Assembly (NCBI RefSeq): GCF_026967805.1
Contig: NZ_JAPVBG010000003.1
Location: 1,138,986 to 1,202,985 of the forward strand
Length of the DNA stretch: 64,000 nt
Reading direction: 5' to 3'
Source of the DNA: Blastococcus sp. VKM Ac-2987
Lineage (GTDB): Bacteria; Actinomycetota; Actinomycetes; Mycobacteriales; Geodermatophilaceae
Positions 56,632 to 64,000 of this stretch are shown here, piece after piece. Under the pieces are notes generated by a model that was given only the letters and a program-made list of their open reading frames with translations, did no database searches and was not told the origin of the DNA. Position 1 is the stretch's first letter; each line of letters opens with the position of its first letter. The translations under genes were made by a program, and so were the position numbers.

Positions 56632-57658
56632 CGCTCACCTCCCGCGCCGGGGCCGGGATGTCCGCGCCGTCGGCGGTGACGATGTCGCGGGCCAGGACGT
56701 TGCGGCTGGTGAACAGCTCGTGGCCCGGGCCGGCGTGCCGGGCGTCGCGGAAGCCGTGCACCGGCAGCCCGAACTTCGCGACGAGCCGGTCGCCGAACGT
56801 CGCGGCGTGCACCCGGGCGATGCGCACCGGCCGGTTGGCCCGGCGCACGTCGACCCGGCCGCCGTCGGGCACCTCGACGGTGCGCCGCCCGTCGGCCGAC
56901 ACCCGGGCCCGGTTGCCGTCCGCTGGGATCGCCACGGTGAGCACCGAGTTCGGCGAGGTGACCAGCGGCCGCGCGAAGAGGGCGTGGGCGTTGGTGGGCA
57001 CCAGCAGCAGCGCCTCGACGTCGGGCCACACCACCGGGCCGCCGGCGGAGAAGGCGTAGGCGGTGGAGCCCGTCGGGGTGGCGCACAGCACGCCGTCGCA
57101 GCCGAAGCTGGTCAGCGGCCGCCCGTCGATGCCGATGACGACGTCGAGCACGCGGGATCGCTCGGCCTTCTCCACCGACACCTCGTTGAGCGCCCACGTG
57201 CCGCCGACGACCGTGCCGTCGCCGTCGAGGACGTCGACGCGGATGGCCAGCCGCTCCTCGACCGAATACTCGCAGTTCTCGATGGCGGCCAGGGTCTCCT
57301 CGACCGCCTCGGGCTCGGTCTCGGCGAGGAACCCGACCCGGCCGAGGTTCACGCCCATCAGCGCCGCATCGGTGTACCGGGCGAGCTCGGCGGCGCGCAG
57401 GAAGGTGCCGTCACCACCGAACACCATGACGATCTCGGCGTTCTGCGCGGCGGCCTCGTCGCAGGGCACGACCTCGGCGCCGGGGATGTCGAGATCGGGC
57501 GCCTCGTCCTCGAGCACCTTCACCCCGATGCCACCGCGCAGCAGCCGCGCCGCGGACGTCTGGGCCAGCTCGACGATGTCCTGCCGCCCGGTGTGCACCG
57601 TCAGCAGGACCCGCCGGGCCTCCTGCCCGTCGGGTGATGCCGTGCTCGGCTCGCTCAC
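56606..57658 (-). CDS. nadK: NAD kinase
   Basis: NadK makes NADP from NAD. The GGDGT motif is intact in VFGGDGTFLRAAELARYTDA, with ALMGVNLGRVGFLAE and the substrate loop TPTGSTAYAFSAGGPVVWPD. The 350-residue length includes a Pro/Ser/Ala leader and a longer C-terminus than usual. GTG at 57658 overlaps tlyA (GTGA). Confidence 0.97.
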   Translation of the reverse strand: MSEPSTASPDGQEARRVLLTVHTGRQDIVELAQTSAARLLRGGIGVKVLEDEAPDLDIPGAEVVPCDEAAAQNAEIVMVFGGDGTFLRAAELARYTDAALMGVNLGRVGFLAETEPEAVEETLAAIENCEYSVEERLAIRVDVLDGDGTVVGGTWALNEVSVEKAERSRVLDVVIGIDGRPLTSFGCDGVLCATPTGSTAYAFSAGGPVVWPDVEALLLVPTNAHALFARPLVTSPNSVLTVAIPADGNRARVSADGRRTVEVPDGGRVDVRRANRPVRIARVHAATFGDRLVAKFGLPVHGFRDARHAGPGHELFTSRNVLARDIVTADGADIPAPAREVSGGGTHDDA

Positions 57659-58452
57659 TGGGGTCCCTCCTGGACTGCTCGTCGGACGGTGTCCTCCTCG
57701 ACCGGCCCGGCGTCGGACCGCAACCAGAGGAAGAACTCCACGTTGCCGGCGGGGCCCGGCAGGGGGCTGGCCACCACGCCGGCCGTTCCCCAGCCGAGCG
57801 CTCCGGCTGCTCTGCCCACCTCGAGCACCGCCTGCACGCGGTGCTCGGGATCGCGCACCACCCCGCCGGCGCCCAGCCGCTCCCGGCCGACCTCGAACTG
57901 CGGCTTGACCATGGGCAGCAGGTCGGCGCCGGGGCCGGCGCACGCGGTGAGCGCGGGCAGCACCAGGCGCAGCGAGATGAAGGACAGGTCGGCGACCACC
58001 AGGTCCACCGGCCCGTCGATCGCCTCCGGCGTCAGCGTGCGGACGTTGGTGCGCTCGTGCACCCGGACGCGGTCGTCGGTGCGCAGCGACCACGCCAGTT
58101 CCCCGTACCCCACGTCGACGGCGACCACCTCGGCGGCGCCGCCGCGCAGCAGCACCTCGGTGAACCCGCCCGTGGAAGCACCGGCGTCCAGCGCGCGGCG
58201 GCCCTCGACGGCGACGGGGAACGCCTCGAGCGCGCCCAGCAGCTTGTGCGCGCCGCGGGAGACCCAGGACGGCTGGTCGGGGTCGGTCCGGACGACGACG
58301 GGGGTCCCCGCCTCCACGCCGGTGGCCGGCTTGGTGGCGGCCTGGCCGCCCACCGCGACCCGCCCCTCCGCGATCAGGGCGACGGCGTGCTCGCGGGACC
58401 TCGCCAGCCCACGACGGACCAGCTCGGCGTCGAGCCGGGCGCGACGGGCCAT
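57655..58452 (-). CDS. tlyA: 16S/23S rRNA 2'-O-methyltransferase TlyA
   Basis: TlyA methylates 2'-OH positions in 16S and 23S rRNA. An S4-like RNA-binding domain (RLDAELVRRGLARSREHAVA, LIAEGRVAVGGQ) precedes the Rossmann methyltransferase with RALDAGASTGGFTEVLL, VAVDVGYGELAWSLR and LVVADLSFISLRLVLPAL, then MVKPQFEVGRE. 265 residues matches the family. ATG at 58452 overlaps the preceding stop by one base (TGATG). Confidence 0.95.
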   Translation of the reverse strand: MARRARLDAELVRRGLARSREHAVALIAEGRVAVGGQAATKPATGVEAGTPVVVRTDPDQPSWVSRGAHKLLGALEAFPVAVEGRRALDAGASTGGFTEVLLRGGAAEVVAVDVGYGELAWSLRTDDRVRVHERTNVRTLTPEAIDGPVDLVVADLSFISLRLVLPALTACAGPGADLLPMVKPQFEVGRERLGAGGVVRDPEHRVQAVLEVGRAAGALGWGTAGVVASPLPGPAGNVEFFLWLRSDAGPVEEDTVRRAVQEGPQ

Positions 58453-58808
58453 CAGCGGGGGTCGATCGTGCCGAGCTCGCGCTGCAGGCGCGCGTGCTCG
58501 GCCTCGAAGACGGCGACGTGCTCGGCCACGGGCAGCTCCTCGAGACCGGTCAGCCCGCGCTGCGCGCCCGCGCCCTCCGCCGGCGTCGCCTCCAGGGCAT
58601 CGGCGTCGGCGCGGACTGCCTCGGCGCCCACGCCGGGCGCCGGAGCGGCACCCGAGCCGGAGGCGGCGTCCATAGTGGCACCCGAGCCGGAGGCGGCGTC
58701 CGCGGCGGCGCCGGGACCGGCGGTGGTGCCCGGAGCGGCGACCGGCGCGGGCGGGGGCGCGGGCCGGTACGGCCCGGGCACCGGTCGCGGCACGGTCGGC
58801 TCGGTCAT
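58452..58808 (-). CDS. Small Pro/Ala-rich protein (Rv1693 position)
   Basis: A 118-residue protein with a Pro/Ala-rich first half and a more structured end (GLEELPVAEHVAVFEAEHAR, LQRELGTIDPR) that looks like a conserved amphipathic helix. Mycobacteria have a 58-residue gene at the same place between a HAD gene and tlyA. Function unknown. ATG at 58808. The middle contains a duplicated 25-bp segment. Confidence 0.65.
   Translation of the reverse strand: MTEPTVPRPVPGPYRPAPPPAPVAAPGTTAGPGAAADAASGSGATMDAASGSGAAPAPGVGAEAVRADADALEATPAEGAGAQRGLTGLEELPVAEHVAVFEAEHARLQRELGTIDPR
58647..58701. repeat. 25-bp direct repeat inside the Rv1693-position gene
   Basis: The same 25 bp occur at 58647-58671 and 58677-58701, giving a 30-bp period and encoding a duplicated Asp-Ala-Ala-Ser-Gly-Ser-Gly-Ala module. 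It keeps the reading frame and is a plausible slippage site. Confidence 0.75.
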
Positions 58809-58989
58809 CGGGCGCCTCTCGGAGTGCGGGGGTCGGGGAACGGGCAGGGGTCGCGCGGGCGGCGTCGGCACGCACCAGCGTCCCCTGCGGAGGTTACCGG
58901 CCGGCAGCGACGCGGACGGGCCGGACGGAGCAGCGCGATAGCGTCGGGGCGACCGCACCCGCCGCCGACTTCTGGGGAGACCTGCCCGC

Positions 58990-59328
58990 GTGGCCACGAT
59001 GGATCAGTGCATGACCGCCCTGACCGGCATCCTCGGCGACCTCGCCGCGAACCCGGCGGCCGCGGGGCTGGACCGCAGCCTCTCCTGCCGGCTCACCGAC
59101 CTGGAGCAGGTGGTGCTCGGTCGGCTGAGCTCCGGTGCGGTCAAGGATCTGCACGCGGTCCCCGACGGTCCCGCCGTGCCGAAGGCAGACATCCGGCTGA
59201 CCATGACCAGCGACGACCTGGTCGCGCTCACCGACGGCCGGCTGTCCTTCGGCTCCGCGTGGGCCGGCGGCCGGGTGAAGCTGGAGGCGGGCGTGCGGGA
59301 CCTGCTGCGTCTGCGCAAGCTGCTCTGA
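58990..59328 (+). CDS. SCP2-like sterol-carrier domain protein
   Basis: A 112-residue protein resembling the SCP-2 fold: an N-terminal helix, LDRSLSCRLTDLEQVVLGRL, a central DIRLTMTSDDLVALTDGRLS strand-turn-helix and a final GGRVKLEAGVRDLLRLRKLL. SCP2-like proteins bind hydrophobic ligands, but no ligand is indicated. GTG at 58990 is used; ATG at 58999 is possible. It is divergent from the tlyA series and convergent with the HAD gene, 10 bp apart. Confidence 0.78.
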   Translation: MATMDQCMTALTGILGDLAANPAAAGLDRSLSCRLTDLEQVVLGRLSSGAVKDLHAVPDGPAVPKADIRLTMTSDDLVALTDGRLSFGSAWAGGRVKLEAGVRDLLRLRKLL

Positions 59329-59338
59329 CGGCAGCAGG

Positions 59339-60454
59339 TCAGCCCCCCTCCGGCGGCGCGAGACCCCAGCTCGCCACGGCGTCGCTCGCGGCCCGGCCGG
59401 TGCCGACCACGCGCACCGGCGCGCCGTCGTCGGGGTGGGCGGACCAGTGGGCGACGCAGAGGGCGCGCAGACCGTCCAGCCCGTCGGGCACCGCGCCGCG
59501 TGTCTCGGCGTCGGCGTCGGAACCGGACAACTCGAGACCGGAGCCGCCCTCGACTCCCCGGACTGTCCAGCCGCCGCACCGCCAGGTCGACCCGTCGGAC
59601 TCCACCGGCGGGTGGGTGTGCAGCACCCCCGACGCGTCGGCCGCGAGCAGGTCCGGCCGGTGGGACGGTCCCGCGGCGAGCAGGGTCCCGGGGTCGGTGA
59701 CCCCGGAGAACACCAGCAGGCTGGCCGCCCCGGCCCGGCGGGCTCCCTCGATGTCGGTGTCCAGCCGGTCCCCGACCACGAGCGGCCGCCGGGCGCCCGT
59801 GCGCCGGACGCACTCGGCGTGCATCGCGGGATCCGGCTTCCCGGTGACCAGTGGCTCCTGCCCGGTCACCCCCCGGACCACCGCCACCATCGCGCCGTTC
59901 CCCGGGAGCGGGCCGCGGGGAGACGGGATGCTCGCATCGGCGTTGGTGGCCACGTGCCGGGCGCCGTTGCGGACGGCGACGACGGCCTCGGCCAGCTGCG
60001 CCCAGCCGACCTCCCGGCCGTAGCCCTGGACCACCGCGTCCGGGCGGTCGTCGGCGCTGTCGACGACGGTCAGGCCGGCGGCCATGAGCGCGGCCGCGAC
60101 CCCGGGGCCGCCGACCGGGAGCACCCGCGCCCCGTCCCCGAGGAGCCCGGCGACGACGGTCGCCGCCGCCTGCGAGCTGGTGATGACGTCCGCCGGCCGG
60201 GCCGGGACCTGCAGCTCGGTCAGGTGCTCGGCGACCTGCTCGGGGGTGCGGGCGGCGTTGTTCGTGACGAACCCGAGGCGCATGCCGGCGGTGCGGGCGG
60301 CGGCCAGGGCGGCCGGCACGCCGGGAACGGCGTCCGGGCCGACGTAGACGACGCCGTCGAGGTCCAGCAGCGCCACGTCGTACCGCCGGACGGGCGGCTT
60401 GGCGCAGCCCGCGGCCAGCCGGGTCACCGAGGATGGGCGGGCCTGCTCCGTCAC
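59339..60454 (-). CDS. HAD-superfamily phosphatase with extended C-terminus (Rv1692-type)
   Basis: A 371-residue HAD hydrolase, the NagD-like class II-A type. The nucleophile motif is LLDLDGVVYVG, motif II GFVTNNAART, the cap region TNADASIPSPRGPLPGNGAM and motif IV PLVVGDRLDTDIEGARRAG. The C-terminal 100 residues are longer than a plain phosphatase and have no known domain. Rv1692 homologues act on glycerol-3-phosphate in phospholipid recycling; whether this one does is inferred. GTG at 60454 overlaps the TPR gene (GTGA). Confidence 0.92.
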   Translation of the reverse strand: MTEQARPSSVTRLAAGCAKPPVRRYDVALLDLDGVVYVGPDAVPGVPAALAAARTAGMRLGFVTNNAARTPEQVAEHLTELQVPARPADVITSSQAAATVVAGLLGDGARVLPVGGPGVAAALMAAGLTVVDSADDRPDAVVQGYGREVGWAQLAEAVVAVRNGARHVATNADASIPSPRGPLPGNGAMVAVVRGVTGQEPLVTGKPDPAMHAECVRRTGARRPLVVGDRLDTDIEGARRAGAASLLVFSGVTDPGTLLAAGPSHRPDLLAADASGVLHTHPPVESDGSTWRCGGWTVRGVEGGSGLELSGSDADAETRGAVPDGLDGLRALCVAHWSAHPDDGAPVRVVGTGRAASDAVASWGLAPPEGG

Positions 60455-60876
60455 GCTGACTCCCGGGTCTGGCGGGCGCGGACCTCGCGCAGCGCCCGCG
60501 CGTAGTGGGCCGAGTCCGGCCGCATGGCCACCGCGAGCGCCAGGTGCTCGACGGCCAGGGGGAGGTCCCCGGCCCTGCTGGCGGCCAGGCCGAGGCCGAA
60601 CTGGGCGTAGTCGTCGGTGGGGTTGGCGGCGATCAGACTCGCGAAGCTGGCCATCGCCTCGTGGTAGCGGTGGGCGTCGTACTGGGCGCGCCCGAGCGCC
60701 TCGCGAATGCTGCGCGAGGCGGGCTCGGCGTCGGCAGCACGTGCCAGCAGGGTGGCCGCGGCGTCCGGATGCCGGTCCGCGAGCAGCTCCAGGCCCCGGC
60801 GGTACCACTCGTAGACACCGCCGCTGGGCGCGTCGCTGGCTCCGAGACCCTTCTCCGGCGAACCACCCTCGGGCAA
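60451..60876 (-). CDS. TPR protein coupled to the HAD gene
   Basis: A 141-residue protein with about three TPR-type units (YEWYRRGLELLADRHPDAAA, TLLARAADAEPASRSIREAL, YAQFGLGLAASRAGDLPLAV). It likely binds a partner protein. TTG at 60876 is used because AGGAGG lies 10 bp upstream; no other in-frame start fits. Stop overlaps the HAD start, so the two proteins probably act together. Confidence 0.8.
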   Translation of the reverse strand: MPEGGSPEKGLGASDAPSGGVYEWYRRGLELLADRHPDAAATLLARAADAEPASRSIREALGRAQYDAHRYHEAMASFASLIAANPTDDYAQFGLGLAASRAGDLPLAVEHLALAVAMRPDSAHYARALREVRARQTRESA

Positions 60877-60984
60877 CGCTGCTCCCCCTCCTGGGCCGCA
60901 TCCACACCGGTCCCCCGGGCCGGATCCCGGGCCGATCCTGAACGGCCGACCACGCCCCGCGGCGCCGCTCCTACGATCCTGGTC

Positions 60985-62295
60985 GTGTTCTCGTCGTCGG
61001 CAGGCCCCCAGACCCCCCGACCGGCCCCGGGGCTGGAGGTCCGGCCGTTCCGGGCCCTGACCTACCGGGAGCGCGATCCCGAGTACCTGGCCCGCGTCAG
61101 TTCGCCAGCCTACGACCTGGTGACGCCCTCCGGCCGGGATCGGCTGGTCGATGCCGATCCGTACAACGTCGTCCGCCTGATCCTGCCTGGGCCCGGCGCC
61201 GGTCCTGGGGAGAACGGCGACTCCGCCCACCTGGCTGCCGCCACCCTGCGGACGTGGGAGGCCGACGGCGTCCTGGTGCGCGACGAGCTGCCGGCGTTGT
61301 GGCTGTACGAGCTGCGCCCGGCCGACGGCGGGGCGGCGACGGTGGGCTGGCTCGGGGCGGTCACCCTGCCACCGGCAGATTCCACGGCCGTGCTCCCGCA
61401 CGAGGACACCTACCCGGTAGCCGTCGAGGGCCGCCGGGCGCTGCTGGCCGCGACGCGGACGGATCTGGAGCCGATCGTGCTGGCCCACGATCCGGAGCCG
61501 GCGGTGTCCCGGGTGACGGAGGCGGTGCGACGGACACCGCACACCCTCGACCTGTGCGACGCCGACGGAGTCCGGCACCGGCTCTGGCGGGTGACCGAGA
61601 CCGCGACGATCGACGCCGTCTCCGCGGCGCTGGACCGCACCCGGGCCGTGATCGCCGACGGTCACCACCGCTTCGCCGCGGCCCTCGCGAACGCCCGGGC
61701 GCAGCGCTGCGCGTCGGGGACCGATGCCGTGCTGGCGCTGGTCACGCCCATGGGGTGCGGTGGCCTCCGGGTCGACCCGATCCACCGGGTGGTTCCCGCA
61801 CTGCCCTGGAGCGAGGCCCTTGCCGCCGCCGGGCGTGGTTTCGTCACAGCCGAGGTGCCGGTGGACGGGACGGGCACGGACGCGGTCATCGCCGGAGCGC
61901 GCGCCTGGCTGAGCGATCCGGCCGAGCGCGGGCTGCTGCTCACCGACGGCGAAAGGCTGGTGCGGCTGAGCGCCGCCGGCCCGGAGGTCCGTGCCGCGGT
62001 GCCGGCGCAGGCTCCACCGGCCTGGCGGGACCTGGACGTGGTGCTCGCGCACCACGGGCTGGTGCACCACCTGTGGGGACGTCCCGACACGGTGGACTCC
62101 GTGCTCATCGCCCACAGCCTCGACGAGGCCGTGCGGACAGCCGTGGATCGGGCCGGCGTGGCGGTACTGCTGCGGGCTCCCTCCCCCACTGACGTCGCGG
62201 CCGTCGCGCGCGCCGGAGCACGGATGCCGAGGAAGTCGACCCTGTTCGTGCCGAAGCCCAGAACCGGGCTCGTGCTGCGCCCGCTGGCCGACTGA
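60985..62295 (+). CDS. DUF1015 family protein
   Basis: A 436-residue DUF1015 protein. The family signatures are present: VRPFRALTYRER near the start, RVSSPAYDLVTPSGRDRLV, HEDTYPVAVEGRRALLAATR, and the strongly conserved VIADGHHRFAAALANARA. The final part contains RPDTVDSVLIAHSLDEAV and ARMPRKSTLFVPKPRTGLVL. The family has no established function; ADGHHR suggests a phosphate- or metal-binding site. GTG at 60985. Convergent with the SSB-like gene, 10 bp away. Confidence 0.93.
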   Translation: MFSSSAGPQTPRPAPGLEVRPFRALTYRERDPEYLARVSSPAYDLVTPSGRDRLVDADPYNVVRLILPGPGAGPGENGDSAHLAAATLRTWEADGVLVRDELPALWLYELRPADGGAATVGWLGAVTLPPADSTAVLPHEDTYPVAVEGRRALLAATRTDLEPIVLAHDPEPAVSRVTEAVRRTPHTLDLCDADGVRHRLWRVTETATIDAVSAALDRTRAVIADGHHRFAAALANARAQRCASGTDAVLALVTPMGCGGLRVDPIHRVVPALPWSEALAAAGRGFVTAEVPVDGTGTDAVIAGARAWLSDPAERGLLLTDGERLVRLSAAGPEVRAAVPAQAPPAWRDLDVVLAHHGLVHHLWGRPDTVDSVLIAHSLDEAVRTAVDRAGVAVLLRAPSPTDVAAVARAGARMPRKSTLFVPKPRTGLVLRPLAD

Positions 62296-62305
62296 GCGGG
62301 CCGCT

Positions 62306-62665
62306 TCACGCCGTCTCGTCGGCCGTTCGGGCGGCCGACCGGGGGATCTTGCGTCCGCGGCGGCAGTTCACCTCGCACACCGAGGCGGTGCCCGACCCGG
62401 TGCGCCAGAACCGCCGCTGCAGGGCGCCCTCGACCTCCACCAGGTCGCCGGGCTGCCACACGGCGATCCGTCGTTGCAGCCCGCGGTCGTAGGTGATGCA
62501 CGTGAGCACGTCCACCGACTGGCCCCGCGCCCTCGGGGCCGGTCTCTTGACCACCAGGCGGAAGGTCAGCAGCGTGTCACCGCTGGGCAGGGTCCGTAGC
62601 TCTGCGGGGGCGGACACCCGCCCCCGCAGAACCACGTCGTTGCGATCGATCACAGCCACGGTCAT
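62306..62665 (-). CDS. Single-stranded DNA-binding (SSB) family protein
   Basis: A 119-residue OB-fold protein: NDVVLRGRVSAPAELRTLPS, LLTFRLVVKRPAPRARGQSV, VDVLTCITYDRGLQRR, WQPGDLVEVEGALQRRFWRT and a CEVNCRR cysteine pair near the end. It lacks the acidic C-terminal tail of housekeeping SSB, so it is probably an accessory SSB or SSB-like protein. ATG at 62665 gives the conserved strand immediately. Convergent with DUF1015. Confidence 0.88.
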   Translation of the reverse strand: MTVAVIDRNDVVLRGRVSAPAELRTLPSGDTLLTFRLVVKRPAPRARGQSVDVLTCITYDRGLQRRIAVWQPGDLVEVEGALQRRFWRTGSGTASVCEVNCRRGRKIPRSAARTADETA

Positions 62666-62764
62666 GACCGAAGCCTGTCCCGCCTCGGTGCCTGCGAGGA
62701 CCTCCCGCTGCGATCTGTGGACGCCACGCATCCATGTGGACGGACGACGGCGTCCAGTCGGACG

Positions 62765-64000
62765 TCAGTGCTCGGGCGTGGTCTCCCCTGACCCGGCGCC
62801 ACCGGCAGCGTCCGCGTCGACGCCGTCGGTCTCACCCAGCAGTTCGGCGACCTCCGCCTCGACCTCCTCGTCGAAGCTCAGCCTGCGCTCGTCCGAAGTG
62901 CCGGGGCCGGGGCCCGCGGCCACGTCCGACTCGTCGTCCGGATCGTCGTCGAGCCCGGCTGCCACGTCCTCGGCCTGATTCAGGATGAGGGCTCCTTCGC
63001 CGACCCCCGCCTGCTGCTCGACCTCATCGCCGTGCTCGGCGACGTCGTCATCGCCAGGCTCGCCGTCGGTCGCGGCGTCGTCCTCGAGCTCGTCGTCCTC
63101 GAGCTCGGTGAACTCGACGCCGAGGTCCTCGCCCGCGAGCTCCGGATCGATCTCCGCGATGGCCCCGAGCAACTCCGCCGCGCGGTCCGTCTCCCCCTGG
63201 GCGTCGAGCAGCTCGGCGTAGGCGGCTGCGAGCCGCAGCTTGCCCTCGTCCCCGGCGCGGAGGTCGACCGGCTCCGGACGGCCACCCAGAGCCGCCTCGA
63301 GCACCAGCTTCGCGGCCGCGTCCTCACCGAGGTCCTGACGCGCGCCGGCCTCGACCAGCCGAAGCTCGACCTCCTCGGTCGTGTCGACGCCTTCGGTGAG
63401 CGCCTCGTTCACCAGGCGGATGGCGACCTCCGGCCGGCCGAGGGCACGCTCGCAGTCGGCGAGCACCGCGCGGTAGCCCTGGTCCCCGCTCATCCGGCGG
63501 TAGGCGCGGATCTCCCGGGCGGCCTCGGCGAAGTCCCCGGCGTGGTAGGCCGCCACGCCGACCGCCTCGCGGACGACGGCCAGGCGGGAAGCCCGGTCCC
63601 GGGCGGCACGGGCGTGCGCGAGCGCGGTCTCCGGGTCCTCGTCGAGGAGCGTCCCGGCGACCACGAGGTGCCCCGCGACCTTCGAGGAGTTGCGCGGGTC
63701 CAGTCCACGGAGCGCGGCCCGGATCGCGGGATCCAGCTCCCGCGGATCAGCCCACTCGGGGATCTCCGGGCCGGCCGGCACGGGCGGTCGACGGTCCACG
63801 ACATCGCCGCTGGGCCGGCGGTCCTGCCAGCTGCCCTGCGGACGATCCGAGCGCTGCGGACGGTCGCCCTGGGGACGACGGTCCTGCCAGCTGCCCTGCG
63901 GACGATCCGAGCGCTGCGGACGGTCACCCTGGGGACGACGGTCCTGCCAGCTGCCCTGCGGACGATCCGAGCGCTGCGGACGGTCACCCTGGGGCCGGCG
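62765..64000 (-). CDS. TPR protein with Arg/Pro/Gln-rich N-terminal repeats (start beyond the window)
   Basis: The frame is open through the window end, so the gene is 5' truncated here. The visible 410 residues begin with 20-residue repeats (GDRPQRSDRPQGSWQDRRPQ), a disordered basic region, followed by TPR-type units (LVVAGTLLDEDPETALAHAR, LAVVREAVGVAAYHAGDFAE, KLRLAAAYAELLDAQGETDR) and an acidic tail rich in Asp and Glu. It is the likely counterpart of Rv1691. The repeats resemble RNA-binding low-complexity regions, but no RNA link is shown. Confidence 0.85.
   Translation of the reverse strand, partial: RRPQGDRPQRSDRPQGSWQDRRPQGDRPQRSDRPQGSWQDRRPQGDRPQRSDRPQGSWQDRRPSGDVVDRRPPVPAGPEIPEWADPRELDPAIRAALRGLDPRNSSKVAGHLVVAGTLLDEDPETALAHARAARDRASRLAVVREAVGVAAYHAGDFAEAAREIRAYRRMSGDQGYRAVLADCERALGRPEVAIRLVNEALTEGVDTTEEVELRLVEAGARQDLGEDAAAKLVLEAALGGRPEPVDLRAGDEGKLRLAAAYAELLDAQGETDRAAELLGAIAEIDPELAGEDLGVEFTELEDDELEDDAATDGEPGDDDVAEHGDEVEQQAGVGEGALILNQAEDVAAGLDDDPDDESDVAAGPGPGTSDERRLSFDEEVEAEVAELLGETDGVDADAAGGAGSGETTPEH
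63821..64000. repeat. 60-bp tandem repeats in the TPR gene
   Basis: Three successive 60-bp units (63821-63880, 63881-63940, 63941-64000) are nearly identical; one base (63866) and the edges differ. On the minus strand each encodes one 20-residue basic repeat. The array is likely to continue beyond the window. Confidence 0.95.

Overview
The window comes from a very GC-rich (clearly above 70 percent) actinobacterial chromosome. GTG starts, GTGA/ATGA stop-start overlaps and long GC-driven open antisense frames occur throughout. Two long blocks keep the gene order of Mycobacterium tuberculosis: gcvP to pgsA matches Rv1832-Rv1822, and der to a TPR/HAD pair matches Rv1713-Rv1691. Gene content (zinc-ribbon FHA protein, alanine dehydrogenase beside xerD) suggests a soil actinomycete such as Geodermatophilaceae. 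That family placement is inference and was not tested against a database.

Layout. 1-7.0 kb: a serine hydrolase, a GNAT acetyltransferase, pantothenate kinase coaA, a DUF5999 protein, a DinB-like protein and glycine decarboxylase gcvP. 7.2-13.4 kb: a minus-strand block linking glycine/TCA metabolism with division control: a MerR regulator, a DUF151 protein, FtsR-like MerR, GarA-like FHA, gcvH, two DUF881 proteins around small basic protein, and pgsA. 13.5-19.3 kb: an EF-G-like GTPase with a perfect Crp-type palindrome upstream, a DUF2243 protein, an ornithine-cyclodeaminase-family enzyme and a ThrE exporter. 19.4-22.7 kb: a zinc uptake operon, znuA-znuC-znuB-zur, with a Fur/Zur-type palindrome over a likely leaderless promoter. 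22.9-23.5 kb: wrbA and a strong terminator.

23.5-31.7 kb is an 8.2-kb island. It lies between an intact tRNA-Pro(GGG) gene and a 44-bp copy of that tRNA's 3' half (41/44 identical). It holds one compact five-gene operon built around a 999-residue TPR-CHAT caspase-like protein with an intact His/Cys dyad. The others are two TPR/Sel1-type proteins, a small Cys/His protein and a multi-pass membrane protein. About 1 kb of decayed DNA with an IS3-type OrfA remnant follows, and no integrase is visible. This is the best candidate for an uncharacterised system, plausibly a protease-triggered defence or cell-suicide module.

31.8-52.7 kb returns to core genes: der, cmk, aroH, an RsuA-family pseudouridine synthase, scpB, scpA, an RHH-like protein, parA, xerD, ald, a Nudix hydrolase, pyrG, and then a translationally coupled envelope series (membrane protein with phosphatase-like domain, GT4, MurJ, MraY/WecA-like protein, SteB/MctB, SteA). 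52.8-64 kb: a TetR regulator, a NPPY methyltransferase, recN-nadK-tlyA, an SCP2-like protein, a HAD phosphatase with a TPR partner, a DUF1015 protein, an SSB-like OB-fold protein, and a large TPR protein that runs off the window and begins with 60-bp tandem repeats.
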